In this document: piece after piece, positions 1 through 7,598 of the stretch
How the letters are laid out: each line of letters begins with the position of its first letter
Numbering within the stretch: position 1 is the first letter of the stretch
Assembly (NCBI GenBank): GCA_003446375.1
Contig: DMAW01000051.1
Span: 1 to 15,209 of the forward strand
Origin: Eubacteriaceae bacterium
Lineage (GTDB): Bacteria; Bacillota; Clostridia; Eubacteriales; Alkalibacteraceae
Reading direction: 5' to 3'
Length of the DNA stretch: 15,209 nucleotides
Notes under the pieces: generated by a model
Database searches by the model: none
What the model saw: only the letters and a program-made list of their open reading frames with translations
What the model was told of the DNA's origin: nothing
Program-made: the position numbers and the translations under genes

Positions 1-1135
1 ACACCTAACTAAAGACCCTTCGGCATTTAAGCTCCCGAGAAAGTACAAGATTTCGGTAAGCGATTCATGGAAAGACAGTGCAAACGCAGGTATAGCAGAT
101 TTAGGATTCATAGCAAAAGAATTCGATGGCAAAAGAGGTTTTTCCGTATACGGCGGTGGTGGTTTAGGACCAAATCCATCAAGATCGATACTCTTAAATG
201 AATTCATTGATGATAAAATGATTCTTTACCACGTCGAAGCTATGAAGATCCTGTTTCAAAGGGAAGGTGACTACGAAAACAGAAATAAAGCCAGGATTCG
301 TTATATTCTAGGCAGACTGGGGGAAGATAAGTTCAAAGAGCTATATAAAGATATTCTCCAAGAGGTAATAAAAAACAACGACCTGGATTTGACAGTGGAA
401 TACGGCATTGATGCAGAAAAAAAACGACCTGTAATGAAAATAGATAAAAAAGACAGACTTTTGCCACAAATCCAAAGTGGAAAATACAGTGTCTACGTTC
501 ATCCTACAGGTGGTTACATATCCACAGATGATTTAAAGTCGATAACAGGTTTTTTAAAGTATCTTCCTTATGAAACATCCATAAGACTCACAAGTACCCA
601 AGGCTTTTATATAAGGGATTTATCCCACAGTGACGGAGAGACATTATTGAAAGTGATTGAAGACATAATGCCAGATTATCCATTGGCAAGCTCTGTTTCC
701 TGTACAGGAGCTGACACATGCAGGATTGGCATTCTTAAATCTAAAGAACTTTTAGGAGAGATCGTAAAGAGATTCAATGATGAACAACTGGATACAAAAA
801 GGCAGCTTCCCCGGATTTTTATTTCAGGATGCAGAAATTCATGTGGCCAGCATCAAAAGGGTGAAATTGGATTGTGCGGAAAGAAGAAAAAAGTAAACGG
901 CAGAGCTATGCCCTTTTATGCTGTTTTTCTAAATGGATTGGCAGAAGGAAACAATACCAGGCTAGGGGCTGAAATGGGGGATGTTCCTGCAAAAAAAATA
1001 CCGGAATTCTTAGTGGCTGTTGCAAAAAGCCTTAAGAATGCCGGTGGAATCGACCAGAAAGAGGTCTCTGGGCTGATTGAAAAATACAATGTATTCAACA
1101 GCGATATTCCTGAGGATATGTATCTTGATTATTAG
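1..1135 (+). CDS. Nitrite/sulfite reductase, siroheme and 4Fe-4S type (5' truncated)
   Basis: The reading frame is open from base 2 with no stop upstream of the first internal ATG at 218, so the gene begins before the window; 377 codons plus the TAG stop are visible. The family reduces nitrite to ammonia or sulfite to sulfide with six electrons, usually from ferredoxin, in the cytoplasm. The cluster and siroheme ligands are clear: a C-x5-C pair (Cys codons at 701 and 719, in SCTGADTC) and a C-x3-C pair (Cys codons at 830 and 842, in SGCRNSCG). Before 218 the frame reads a glycine-rich stretch (YGGGGLGPNPSRS, about 160-205) typical of the first half of these proteins. A second ferredoxin-like half (VHPTGGYIS) lies around 500-530. 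Sequence alone does not separate nitrite from sulfite as substrate. It converges with the tlpA gene only 12 bases away, and I see no clear terminator between them. Confidence 0.88.
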   Translation, partial: HLTKDPSAFKLPRKYKISVSDSWKDSANAGIADLGFIAKEFDGKRGFSVYGGGGLGPNPSRSILLNEFIDDKMILYHVEAMKILFQREGDYENRNKARIRYILGRLGEDKFKELYKDILQEVIKNNDLDLTVEYGIDAEKKRPVMKIDKKDRLLPQIQSGKYSVYVHPTGGYISTDDLKSITGFLKYLPYETSIRLTSTQGFYIRDLSHSDGETLLKVIEDIMPDYPLASSVSCTGADTCRIGILKSKELLGEIVKRFNDEQLDTKRQLPRIFISGCRNSCGQHQKGEIGLCGKKKKVNGRAMPFYAVFLNGLAEGNNTRLGAEMGDVPAKKIPEFLVAVAKSLKNAGGIDQKEVSGLIEKYNVFNSDIPEDMYLDY

Positions 1136-1147
1136 TTTAAAGAATCG

Positions 1148-1726
1148 TCAATCAAACATAGATATGTAGTTTACCATTGTGTCGTAGTCCATGGTGCCTA
1201 CATAACCTGCAATGATGTTGCCTTCTTTGTCTATAAAGTAAGAAGTAGGAATGCCTGTTACGCTGTACAATCGGGCAACATTATTGTCTTGATCCAAAAG
1301 AATTTCAAATGTCAGTCCGTAGTCTTCTTTAAAACCGGAAGCCGTTGCGGCATTCTCTCCAACATTAACAGCCAATATGACAACCTGGTCACCATAACTT
1401 TGTTGTATAAGTTCCATATCCGGCATTTCAGCTTTGCATGGTCCACACCAACTTGCCCAAAAATTCAAGAATACATTTTGTCCGATATAGTCAGAAAGCG
1501 ATACCTTGTTTCCTTCAAGATCTTCTAGTACAAAATCAGGAGCTTTGGTTTTTTCTGGGTTTGAGTCTTTAAATGAATCAGCAGCTTCGTTAGGCTCATC
1601 TAAAGACTGATTGTCTTGGAGCGATGATGAAGGTTGTTCATCTTTAGTTAAAACTGCAAAGGTAACAACCAAAAGAATTATGGCAATCAAGAGTAAAATC
1701 AATATATTTAAGAACTTTTTATTCAT
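1148..1726 (-). CDS. TlpA/ResA-family membrane-anchored thiol-disulfide oxidoreductase
   Basis: The 192-residue protein starts with a short basic end and one hydrophobic segment (about residues 5-26), which anchors it with the catalytic domain outside the cytoplasmic membrane. A low-complexity acidic linker (about 28-60) follows, then a thioredoxin fold. The redox motif is W93-C94-G95-P96-C97 and the cis-proline loop is G158-I159-P160-T. The family reduces disulfides in extracytoplasmic proteins such as apocytochrome c. The gene lies 14 bases behind ccdA, and its ribosome binding site (AAAGGG, eight bases from the ATG) overlaps the ccdA end. The pair is therefore almost surely co-transcribed, with CcdA supplying electrons to this protein. 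No cytochrome c gene is in view, so its client is unknown; other ResA/StoA-like roles are possible. Confidence 0.9.
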   Translation of the reverse strand: MNKKFLNILILLLIAIILLVVTFAVLTKDEQPSSSLQDNQSLDEPNEAADSFKDSNPEKTKAPDFVLEDLEGNKVSLSDYIGQNVFLNFWASWCGPCKAEMPDMELIQQSYGDQVVILAVNVGENAATASGFKEDYGLTFEILLDQDNNVARLYSVTGIPTSYFIDKEGNIIAGYVGTMDYDTMVNYISMFD

Positions 1727-1740
1727 ATAAGCAACCCTTT

Positions 1741-2448
1741 CTAATAAAAATCTATAAAGTCTAGATAAGTTCCGAGTATTCCGACTTTATCTGTAAATAT
1801 CAATATACCCATTATAATCAGAAGTATTCCGCTAATAATTGAAATATACCTAAGATACTTGGAATATTTATTGAAGTAATGTGAAAACTTCTCTATTAAA
1901 GCTGCTACTAAAATAAAAGGAACGGCTAGACCTAATGAGTAAACACCCAACATGGCAATTCCCATGGAGACTGTCTCCATATTGCCTGCAAAAATCAATA
2001 TTGAAGAGAGTATTGGCCCTATGCATGGAGTCCACCCGGCCGCAAAAGCTATCCCCACAAGAAAAGGAGCTGCTTCTTTACCACTTGTGCTAAGTTTGAA
2101 AAGACGTTTTTCGTAATAGAGTTTCTTAAATTTTATCAATCCTGTTAAATGAATCCCAAGGATGATTATGATTATTCCACTGATCTTTTGAAAAAGCAGC
2201 TTGTTCGTAACGAAAACTTTACCTAAAGTAGTTACGGAAGCGCCTAAAATCATAAATATAAGGCTAAACCCCAAAACAAAACCTAAGGATTTTTTAAGAA
2301 GATTGGCCTTTTGCTCTCGGGTGTTTATTTCTCTGACGGCTGAACCGGTCAAGTAACCTATGTATGCGGGCACTAACGGAAGCACGCAGGGAGATAAAAA
2401 AGACAAGAGCCCTCCTGCAAAAGCCATTATAATCGATATTTCTTGCAT
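1741..2448 (-). CDS. ccdA: CcdA-type transmembrane thiol-disulfide transporter
   Basis: This 235-residue, very hydrophobic protein fits CcdA, the short form of the DsbD membrane domain, which passes electrons from cytoplasmic thioredoxin to outside thioredoxin-like proteins. The two conserved cysteines are visible: C21 in SFLSPCVLPLVPAY and C142 in AGWTPCIGPI, each in a Pro-Cys context in membrane helices, and about six helices can be drawn. The length is as usual for CcdA. The ATG is preceded by GGAGGT six bases away. It leads a two-gene unit with the TlpA-like gene 14 bases downstream. A TGATATAAT extended -10 and a GTGA-N6-TCAC palindrome lie just upstream. Confidence 0.92.
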   Translation of the reverse strand: MQEISIIMAFAGGLLSFLSPCVLPLVPAYIGYLTGSAVREINTREQKANLLKKSLGFVLGFSLIFMILGASVTTLGKVFVTNKLLFQKISGIIIIILGIHLTGLIKFKKLYYEKRLFKLSTSGKEAAPFLVGIAFAAGWTPCIGPILSSILIFAGNMETVSMGIAMLGVYSLGLAVPFILVAALIEKFSHYFNKYSKYLRYISIISGILLIIMGILIFTDKVGILGTYLDFIDFY

Positions 2449-2485
2449 AGTTCAACCTCCATTTGCATATATCTTTATTCTACAG

Positions 2486-2491
2486 ATTATA
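2486..2491 (-). promoter_or_regulatory. Extended -10 element of the ccdA-tlpA promoter
   Basis: Read on the minus strand, this is a perfect TATAAT preceded by TGA, giving the extended -10 form TG-N-TATAAT. It lies about 40 bases before the ccdA ATG, and transcription would start near 2479. No good -35 hexamer is present at 16-18 bases, which is common when the extended -10 is used. The -35 area is occupied by an inverted repeat. Confidence 0.6.
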
Positions 2492-2500
2492 TCACATTAA

Positions 2501-2523
2501 ACAGTGACTAGAGTCACAGTGAC
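2501..2523. promoter_or_regulatory. CRP/FNR-like palindrome with flanking direct repeat upstream of ccdA
   Basis: The top strand reads GTGACT-AG-AGTCAC at 2504-2517, a perfect 6+6 inverted repeat. It has the GTGA-N6-TCAC layout used by CRP/FNR-superfamily dimers. An 8-base direct repeat, ACAGTGAC, occurs at 2501-2508 and 2516-2523 (15 bases apart). The palindrome centre is about 31 bases upstream of the predicted start of transcription, so it overlaps the -35 region. That position suits repression better than class II activation (normally near -41.5). The regulator is not identified. Confidence 0.45.
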
Positions 2524-2557
2524 AAATAAATAGAAGGTCTGGTTAATTTAAAATGAC

Positions 2558-2585
2558 AAGATCTCGCCTGACTAGGCGAGATCTT
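2558..2585 (-). terminator. Terminator after trkH
   Basis: An uninterrupted 12-base-pair stem (AGATCTCGCCT paired with AGGCGAGATCT, plus one outer A-T pair) closes a four-base GACT loop. It begins at the trkH stop codon. On the minus strand it is followed by a T-rich but interrupted tract (TGTCATTTT). The stem is strong enough to end trkAH transcription and also insulates the ccdA promoter region just beyond it. Confidence 0.75.
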
Positions 2586-4033
2586 TAACTTTCTTTTGTC
2601 CATCTTTGTGGTACAAGCAGCGCAATTATTGTGAACAACTCGAGTCTTCCTAAAAGCATCAAAAAAGAAAACAATAGCTTGCTGGCCTGAGAAAATTCGG
2701 AATAATTCTTAGTCGGTCCAACCAGCTCAAACCCAGGTCCGATGTTGTTTAAGGTTGCTGCAACCGATGAGACAGCGCTAAGCATGTCAATCCCTTCGAG
2801 AGAGATAAGCAAAGTACCTATTATGAAAATTATTACATGTAGAGCTAAAAAGCTGTTTATCCTAGCGACTATTTCGTTAGAGACTGTCTTTTTTCCAAGT
2901 TTAACAGGAGCAAAAGCCCTTGGATGAAATATTTTAGATATTTCACGTTTAATAAGTTTAAAAAGCATTAAAATCCTGATTACTTTCATGCCACCGGCAG
3001 TTGAGCCGGCACACCCTCCTATAAACATCAATACCAACAATATAGTCTTGCTGAAGGTGGGCCATAAGTCGAAGTCAACCGTTGAATAACCGGTTGTAGT
3101 AATTATGGTGCTGACCTGGAAGAGTGAATCTCTGGCTGCATAAAAAAGATTGTCATACTGGGTCGTCATTAAATTGGCTGTTATTAATATAACGGATGCA
3201 AATATAAATCGAAAATACATCTTAAGCTCATTGTCGGTTACTATTTCTCGAAACCTCTTGGTATAAAGGTAAAAATGCAAAGAAAAGCTGACGCCGGCAA
3301 GAATCATAAAGATGCTTATAATTATATGAACGTAGGAAGAAAATCCGCCTACGCTGTCATTATATACACCAAAGCCACCTGTTCCTACAGTTCCAAAAGT
3401 ATATACTGAAGCATCAAATATACTTAAGCCGCCAAATAAAAGAAATATTATTTGAAGCAAAGTCAGAGATATGTAAGATACATATAAGGCCCTAGCTGTG
3501 TCTTTGATTCTTGGGGCAACCTTACCCGCTATGGGGCCGGGGCTTTCAGCCTTGAAAATATGGAAGCTTCCCATGCCTAGAGCAGGAAGCAGGGCGACTG
3601 TAAAGACCAATATGCCCATTCCACCTATCCAATGAGTAAAAGAACGCCAAAAGAGGATGCTTCGTGGAAGTATCTCAACATCTGAGATTACTGAAGCACC
3701 GGTTGTCGTAAAACCTGAGATTGTTTCAAACACTGCATCTATAAACGTAGGAACGCTACCAGAAAAATAAAAAGGCAGCGCTCCAAGTAAAGACACTAAT
3801 ATCCATCCATAAGTTACTATTGCCAGACCTTCTTTTGCTTTAATCTCTTTTTTGGTTACCTTTATTCTAGAAAGTAGAAAACCTAATAGAATTGTAGTAA
3901 TTATTGTAGATAAAAAAGGTAAGAAGCTATCCTCATTTAGTGCATAGGCTATTAATAATGGAGGAAGCATCAAAACTGAATCAATTATCAGAATTGAACC
4001 CAATACTTTTGCCACGATTCCATAATTCACCAA
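2585..4033 (-). CDS. trkH: Trk-type potassium uptake channel subunit TrkH
   Basis: The protein has 482 residues, the usual TrkH length, with many membrane helices. It forms the potassium-conducting pore of the Trk system in the cytoplasmic membrane. The four selectivity-filter repeats are visible in order: TTTGAS near 109-114, GTGGFG near 217-222, TTTGYS near 312-317 and NNIGPG near 429-434. A conserved glycine-rich block (GCAGSTAGGMK, about 340-350) is also present. The chosen start is TTG at 4031-4033, five bases behind a GGAGG at 4039-4043. A GTG as the very next codon has a spacing of eight and is equally possible, changing the length by one residue. The first 53 bases overlap the end of trkA in another frame, so the two are translationally linked. 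A terminator starts at its stop codon. Confidence 0.95.
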   Translation of the reverse strand: MVNYGIVAKVLGSILIIDSVLMLPPLLIAYALNEDSFLPFLSTIITTILLGFLLSRIKVTKKEIKAKEGLAIVTYGWILVSLLGALPFYFSGSVPTFIDAVFETISGFTTTGASVISDVEILPRSILFWRSFTHWIGGMGILVFTVALLPALGMGSFHIFKAESPGPIAGKVAPRIKDTARALYVSYISLTLLQIIFLLFGGLSIFDASVYTFGTVGTGGFGVYNDSVGGFSSYVHIIISIFMILAGVSFSLHFYLYTKRFREIVTDNELKMYFRFIFASVILITANLMTTQYDNLFYAARDSLFQVSTIITTTGYSTVDFDLWPTFSKTILLVLMFIGGCAGSTAGGMKVIRILMLFKLIKREISKIFHPRAFAPVKLGKKTVSNEIVARINSFLALHVIIFIIGTLLISLEGIDMLSAVSSVAATLNNIGPGFELVGPTKNYSEFSQASKLLFSFLMLLGRLELFTIIALLVPQRWTKES

Positions 4034-5387
4034 GTATGCCTCCTTTTCCGGATTTGAATAAGGTCTTCAGGCTTTCTATATCTTCTGCCAAAGTAAATAC
4101 GACGATTCTGTCATTTTCCCGGATTATTGAAGATCCATTAGGAATCTGAACTTTGCCTTCCCTGATTATTGCACCGATAATAATCCCCTTAGGCAAATTT
4201 AGCTTTTGTATAGGTTTGTTTATGTAAGGCATATCCGGAGAGACTATAATTTCCGTGACTTCACCTTTTCCACCAAGAAGCAATGAAACAGAAGCTACTT
4301 TACCCCCGCGGACATATTTAAGAATATTGCTGGCTGTTATATTAACCGGGTTTATAGCGACATCAATATCCAATTTATCTATTATTTTTGTGTAGTTTTG
4401 TCTGCTCACTTTTGCGATGGATTTTGTTACGCCGTACTGTTTTGCCATAAGAGCCATCAGCAGATTTTGCTCGTCAAAACCAGTAACGCCTATAAAAGCA
4501 TCCATGTGTTCGATATTTTCTTCTTCTAATAAAGTGACATCTGTTCCATCGCCATTTATCACTAAAACATGATCTAACTGCTCTGCCAATTTTTGAACTT
4601 TTTTTCTGTCTTGATCTATAATTGTTACTTTGATTTTGGATTTTTCTAATGCTTTTGCTAAATAATATCCAACATTGCCTCCGCCAAGTATCATTACATT
4701 TTCGACTTTTTTTTCAGCGCCTTTTAATTGAAATCGCTTGCTAAATTTATCGATATGCTCACAGACACCAAGTACATATATTACATCTCCGGATTGAAGG
4801 ACTGTAGACCCGTCTGGAATAATAAGATTGCCTTCTCTGGATATAGCTGTTATGAGAAGATTATCCATGCCTCTTATTTCAGAAATCTTTTTTCCTGCAA
4901 AGTTTTCAAGATGTCCTATCTTAAAATCTATCATCTTGACTTTACCGCTGGCAAATTCTCCAGAATAAAAAGCAACGCTTCTTAATAAGTATTTAGCTAT
5001 TGTATTTGCCGTAGCCAAATCCGGATTAATCACCAAGTCTATTCCAAGTTCTTCTTTTATAAAAGTCATTTGCTCCATGTATTCAGGATCTCTTATTCTG
5101 GCAATGGTTTGTTTGCAGCCTAATTTTTTAGCAAAGGTACAAATCACCGAATTAGTGGCATCATTATTAGTAGTTGCTACCAATAAATCGAATTTTTCAA
5201 TATTAAGCTCCATGAGTGAAGATACATTGATACCACTTGCTACAACAGTCAGCACATCAAGATGTTCATTTACTTTTTCGATGACCTTTGGATTGTCATC
5301 TACCAACGTTACATCCATGTTCTCTAAATTCATGGTTTTAGCAAGTCTGACACCGAGCTTGCCGGCACCCACAATCATAACTTTCAA
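3981..5387 (-). CDS. trkA: Trk potassium uptake regulatory subunit TrkA
   Basis: This 468-residue cytoplasmic protein carries two tandem RCK units, as in full-length TrkA rather than the half-size KtrA. The first Rossmann motif is G7-A-G-K-L-G12 and the second is GGGNVG at 235-240, each with an acidic residue at the end of the following strand (VTLVDD near 26-31, VTIIDQ in the second). Each unit is followed by a TrkA_C ligand-binding domain (about 140-220 and 375-455, with PDGS and PNGS turns). It binds NAD(H) and nucleotides and gates TrkH. The start is TTG at 5385-5387, supported by GGAGGT six bases upstream; the first ATG is three codons later, at a poor distance. Its end overlaps trkH by 53 bases. 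Confidence 0.95.
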   Translation of the reverse strand: MKVMIVGAGKLGVRLAKTMNLENMDVTLVDDNPKVIEKVNEHLDVLTVVASGINVSSLMELNIEKFDLLVATTNNDATNSVICTFAKKLGCKQTIARIRDPEYMEQMTFIKEELGIDLVINPDLATANTIAKYLLRSVAFYSGEFASGKVKMIDFKIGHLENFAGKKISEIRGMDNLLITAISREGNLIIPDGSTVLQSGDVIYVLGVCEHIDKFSKRFQLKGAEKKVENVMILGGGNVGYYLAKALEKSKIKVTIIDQDRKKVQKLAEQLDHVLVINGDGTDVTLLEEENIEHMDAFIGVTGFDEQNLLMALMAKQYGVTKSIAKVSRQNYTKIIDKLDIDVAINPVNITASNILKYVRGGKVASVSLLLGGKGEVTEIIVSPDMPYINKPIQKLNLPKGIIIGAIIREGKVQIPNGSSIIRENDRIVVFTLAEDIESLKTLFKSGKGGILGELWNRGKSIGFNSDN

Positions 5388-5393
5388 TTTTAG

Positions 5394-5399
5394 ACCTCC
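5394..5399 (-). promoter_or_regulatory. trkA: Ribosome binding site deciding the TTG start of trkA
   Basis: GGAGGT on the minus strand lies six bases before the TTG at 5387-5385. The nearest in-frame ATG would be 15 bases away, so the TTG codon is preferred. Confidence 0.75.
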
Positions 5400-5620
5400 A
5401 AATCAATTATATAATTAAGACGTATCTGATTATAATACTTTATTATACTAAATAAAACAATACTTAAGCATCAAAACCTAAGCTTATCTGCTATTGATTT
5501 TAGTATAGCATATAATACCGGAATATAAGTAGTATTGCTATAGTTAACAGGTATAAACCGAATAAATATTTCACTATACGGAAACTTATTTTAAAATTAT
5601 GCATATTCGTTAAAAATTTG

Positions 5621-5649
5621 TTTTCAATGCATGGTAAAACACATATAAT
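5621..5649 (+). promoter_or_regulatory. Promoter of the DUF4914 gene
   Basis: A perfect TATAAT at 5644-5649 sits 17 bases after TTTTCA at 5621-5626, which matches TTGACA at four of six positions. The start of transcription would be near 5656, giving a leader of about 25 bases that contains the GGAGGG ribosome binding site (5667-5672). The whole 5388-5680 interval is AT-rich. It must also hold the divergent trkA promoter, for which there are several TATAAT-like hexamers (for example minus strand 5434-5429 and 5447-5442) but no convincing -35 partner. Confidence 0.55.
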
Positions 5650-5680
5650 GTAATAGTAAGAATAAAGGAGGGCTGATTGT

Positions 5681-7552
5681 ATGGGTATTGAGAAATTTAA
5701 TATTTCAGAAGAATTAAAGGACGTATTAAATGCGGCAAAGAGCATTTACGTTCCTCAAACAAGAAAAGAATTGATTGAATTGGCTTTTGGAGATTCTGCT
5801 AATGCTAAATTCAACGTAGAATACTATGTAGAAGGAAAGGGCATGGTAAAGGAAGCAGACGTAGTCAGATGTAAAAATGGGGCAGTTATCAATTATCCCG
5901 AAGATTACATGAGGCGCAGAGATCCTGATGCAATGCTGGTAGCTGATGAAAATGATACGGATAAGCCTAGATACGATGATGTGTATAAAAAAGATTTTAG
6001 GCCATTAAGGACAGAGACCTTTAATTGGCTGAAAGAGCAGGATCTTATAGTAATGCCTTTTATGGCGGGAGGCAATGAGTACGGCTATGAAGCCTTGTTG
6101 GTCGCTCCTCAAAATGCGGCTTTCTTCGCAGCGGCACTAGCAGATCTTCAGGGATTCTTAGGCAATGAAGAAGTGCCTGAGGATTTTGTTCCAAAGGCTG
6201 TCGTGTATTTGGCACCGCCTTTTAGGCACACGCATTTTGAAGGTAAGCAAGTAGTCATACACAACAGGCTGGAAGGCATGCACGAAGTGTTTTCATACAA
6301 CTTGTATCCGGGACCTAGTGCTAAAAAGGGAATATACGGAGTATTGCTGAATATAGGAGAAAAAGAAGGATGGGTCACCGTGCACGCATCGACTGTCAAG
6401 GTAATAACTCCTTATGACAACGAAATAGTGATAATGCACGAGGGTGCTTCCGGTGCAGGAAAAAGCGAGATGATCGAATCGGTGCACAAGGAAATGGATG
6501 GAAGGATAGTTATAGGTCAAAATACGGTAACAGGTGAAAAATTCTATATGGAACTTTCGGAAACTTGTGAATTAAGGCCTGTCACTGATGATATGGCATT
6601 GTGCCACCCTAAAATGCAAGAGGGAAGCAAGAAGCTCGTAGTCAAAGATGCAGAACAGGGATGGTTCTTAAGGCTTGATCACATTACAGAGTACGGCACG
6701 TCACCGGAACATGAAAAGATATTTGTTCATCCGTCGGAACCGCTTATATTCTTAAACATAGAAGGAGTTCCCGGAAGCACGTGTCTTGTTTGGGAACATA
6801 TCAAGGACTCAGATGGAAAGCCTTGTCCTAATCCGAGAGCGATACTTCCAAGGAGGCTTGTGCCGGGGATTGTAGAGGAATTGGTGGAAGTTGATGTTAG
6901 AAGCTTTGGGGTAAGAACTCCGCCTTGCACCAAAGAAAACCCAACTTATGGAATAATCGGACTTTTCCATATTTTGCCTCCGGCTCTTGCGTGGTTGTGG
7001 CGATTAGTCGCTCCAAGGGGACACAACAATCCCAGCATAACAGCGACAAAAGGGATGACAAGCGAGGGTGTAGGCTCTTACTGGCCATTTGCTACAGGTA
7101 AAATGGTGGAGCAGGCGAATCTACTTTTGAGCCAAATAAAAAATTCGCCTAATACCAGATATGTACTGATACCAAATCAGCATATAGGAGCATACAAAGT
7201 AAGCTTCATGCCGCAGTGGATAGCAAGAGAGTACATAGCTAGAAGAGGAAGCGCGAAATTTAAGCCTGAGCATTTGAAGGAAGCAAGGTGCACTTTGTTT
7301 GGTTACGGATTGGAGTCCCTCAAAGTTGACGGACAATATATAAGAAAAGCTTTTTTACAGCCCGAGACCCAGTCTGAAGTGGGGATCGAAGGCTACGACG
7401 AGGGTGCTCGGATTTTAACGGACTTCTTTAAGAAAGAGCTTGAAAAATTCAATACGCCTGAGCTTGACCCATTGGGCAAACAGATTATTGAGTGCTTTTT
7501 CAATGATGCGCCATTAGAGGAATATTTAAAATTAATGCCGATGAGGTATTGA
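5681..7552 (+). CDS. DUF4914-family protein with PEPCK/HprK-like P-loop
   Basis: The 623-residue protein matches, from memory of the family, DUF4914: proteins of about 620-640 residues known from Clostridia and Bacteroides, with no established function. It has no signal peptide or membrane helix, so it should be cytoplasmic. A Walker A P-loop is clear at 254-263 (EGASGAGKSE). Its GKSE ending resembles HPr kinase/phosphorylase, and its overall setting resembles PEP carboxykinase. A paired acidic motif, T302-D303-D304 in PVTDDMALCHP, could be the metal-binding DD of that kinase group (inference). Other notable blocks are YPEDYMRRRDPD (72-83), APPFRHTHFEGK (178-189) and YNLYPGPSAKKG (206-217). 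It has its own promoter, a strong RBS eight or nine bases before ATG, and its own terminator, so it is a monocistronic unit. A nucleotide-using enzyme or kinase is plausible; the substrate is unknown. Confidence 0.85.
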   Translation: MGIEKFNISEELKDVLNAAKSIYVPQTRKELIELAFGDSANAKFNVEYYVEGKGMVKEADVVRCKNGAVINYPEDYMRRRDPDAMLVADENDTDKPRYDDVYKKDFRPLRTETFNWLKEQDLIVMPFMAGGNEYGYEALLVAPQNAAFFAAALADLQGFLGNEEVPEDFVPKAVVYLAPPFRHTHFEGKQVVIHNRLEGMHEVFSYNLYPGPSAKKGIYGVLLNIGEKEGWVTVHASTVKVITPYDNEIVIMHEGASGAGKSEMIESVHKEMDGRIVIGQNTVTGEKFYMELSETCELRPVTDDMALCHPKMQEGSKKLVVKDAEQGWFLRLDHITEYGTSPEHEKIFVHPSEPLIFLNIEGVPGSTCLVWEHIKDSDGKPCPNPRAILPRRLVPGIVEELVEVDVRSFGVRTPPCTKENPTYGIIGLFHILPPALAWLWRLVAPRGHNNPSITATKGMTSEGVGSYWPFATGKMVEQANLLLSQIKNSPNTRYVLIPNQHIGAYKVSFMPQWIAREYIARRGSAKFKPEHLKEARCTLFGYGLESLKVDGQYIRKAFLQPETQSEVGIEGYDEGARILTDFFKKELEKFNTPELDPLGKQIIECFFNDAPLEEYLKLMPMRY

Positions 7553-7553
7553 T

Positions 7554-7598
7554 AAAAACTACCCGGAGGATTGAAATTTTCAACCGGGTAGTTTTTTT
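7554..7598. terminator. Bidirectional terminator between the DUF4914 and PBP genes
   Basis: The arms AAAAACTACCCGG (7554-7566) and CCGGGTAGTTTTT (7584-7596) pair over 13 bases. A second small stem (TTGAA/TTCAA, 7571-7583) sits in the loop. T-tracts follow on both strands: seven T at 7592-7598 on the plus strand and five at 7558-7554 on the minus strand. It ends the DUF4914 gene from the left and the convergent PBP gene from the right. The PBP stop codon lies inside the T-tract. Confidence 0.9.

Noticed and set aside
5500..5745. Minus-strand hydrophobic 81-codon frame between trkA and the DUF4914 gene
   Set aside because: It overlaps the DUF4914 start and promoter, lacks a ribosome binding site, and its composition reflects AT-rich intergenic DNA.
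5681..7552. Calling this gene a GTP- or ATP-dependent PEP carboxykinase (pckG/pckA)
   Set aside because: Only the P-loop region is reminiscent; the conserved substrate blocks of either PEPCK class were not found, and the sequence fits DUF4914 instead.
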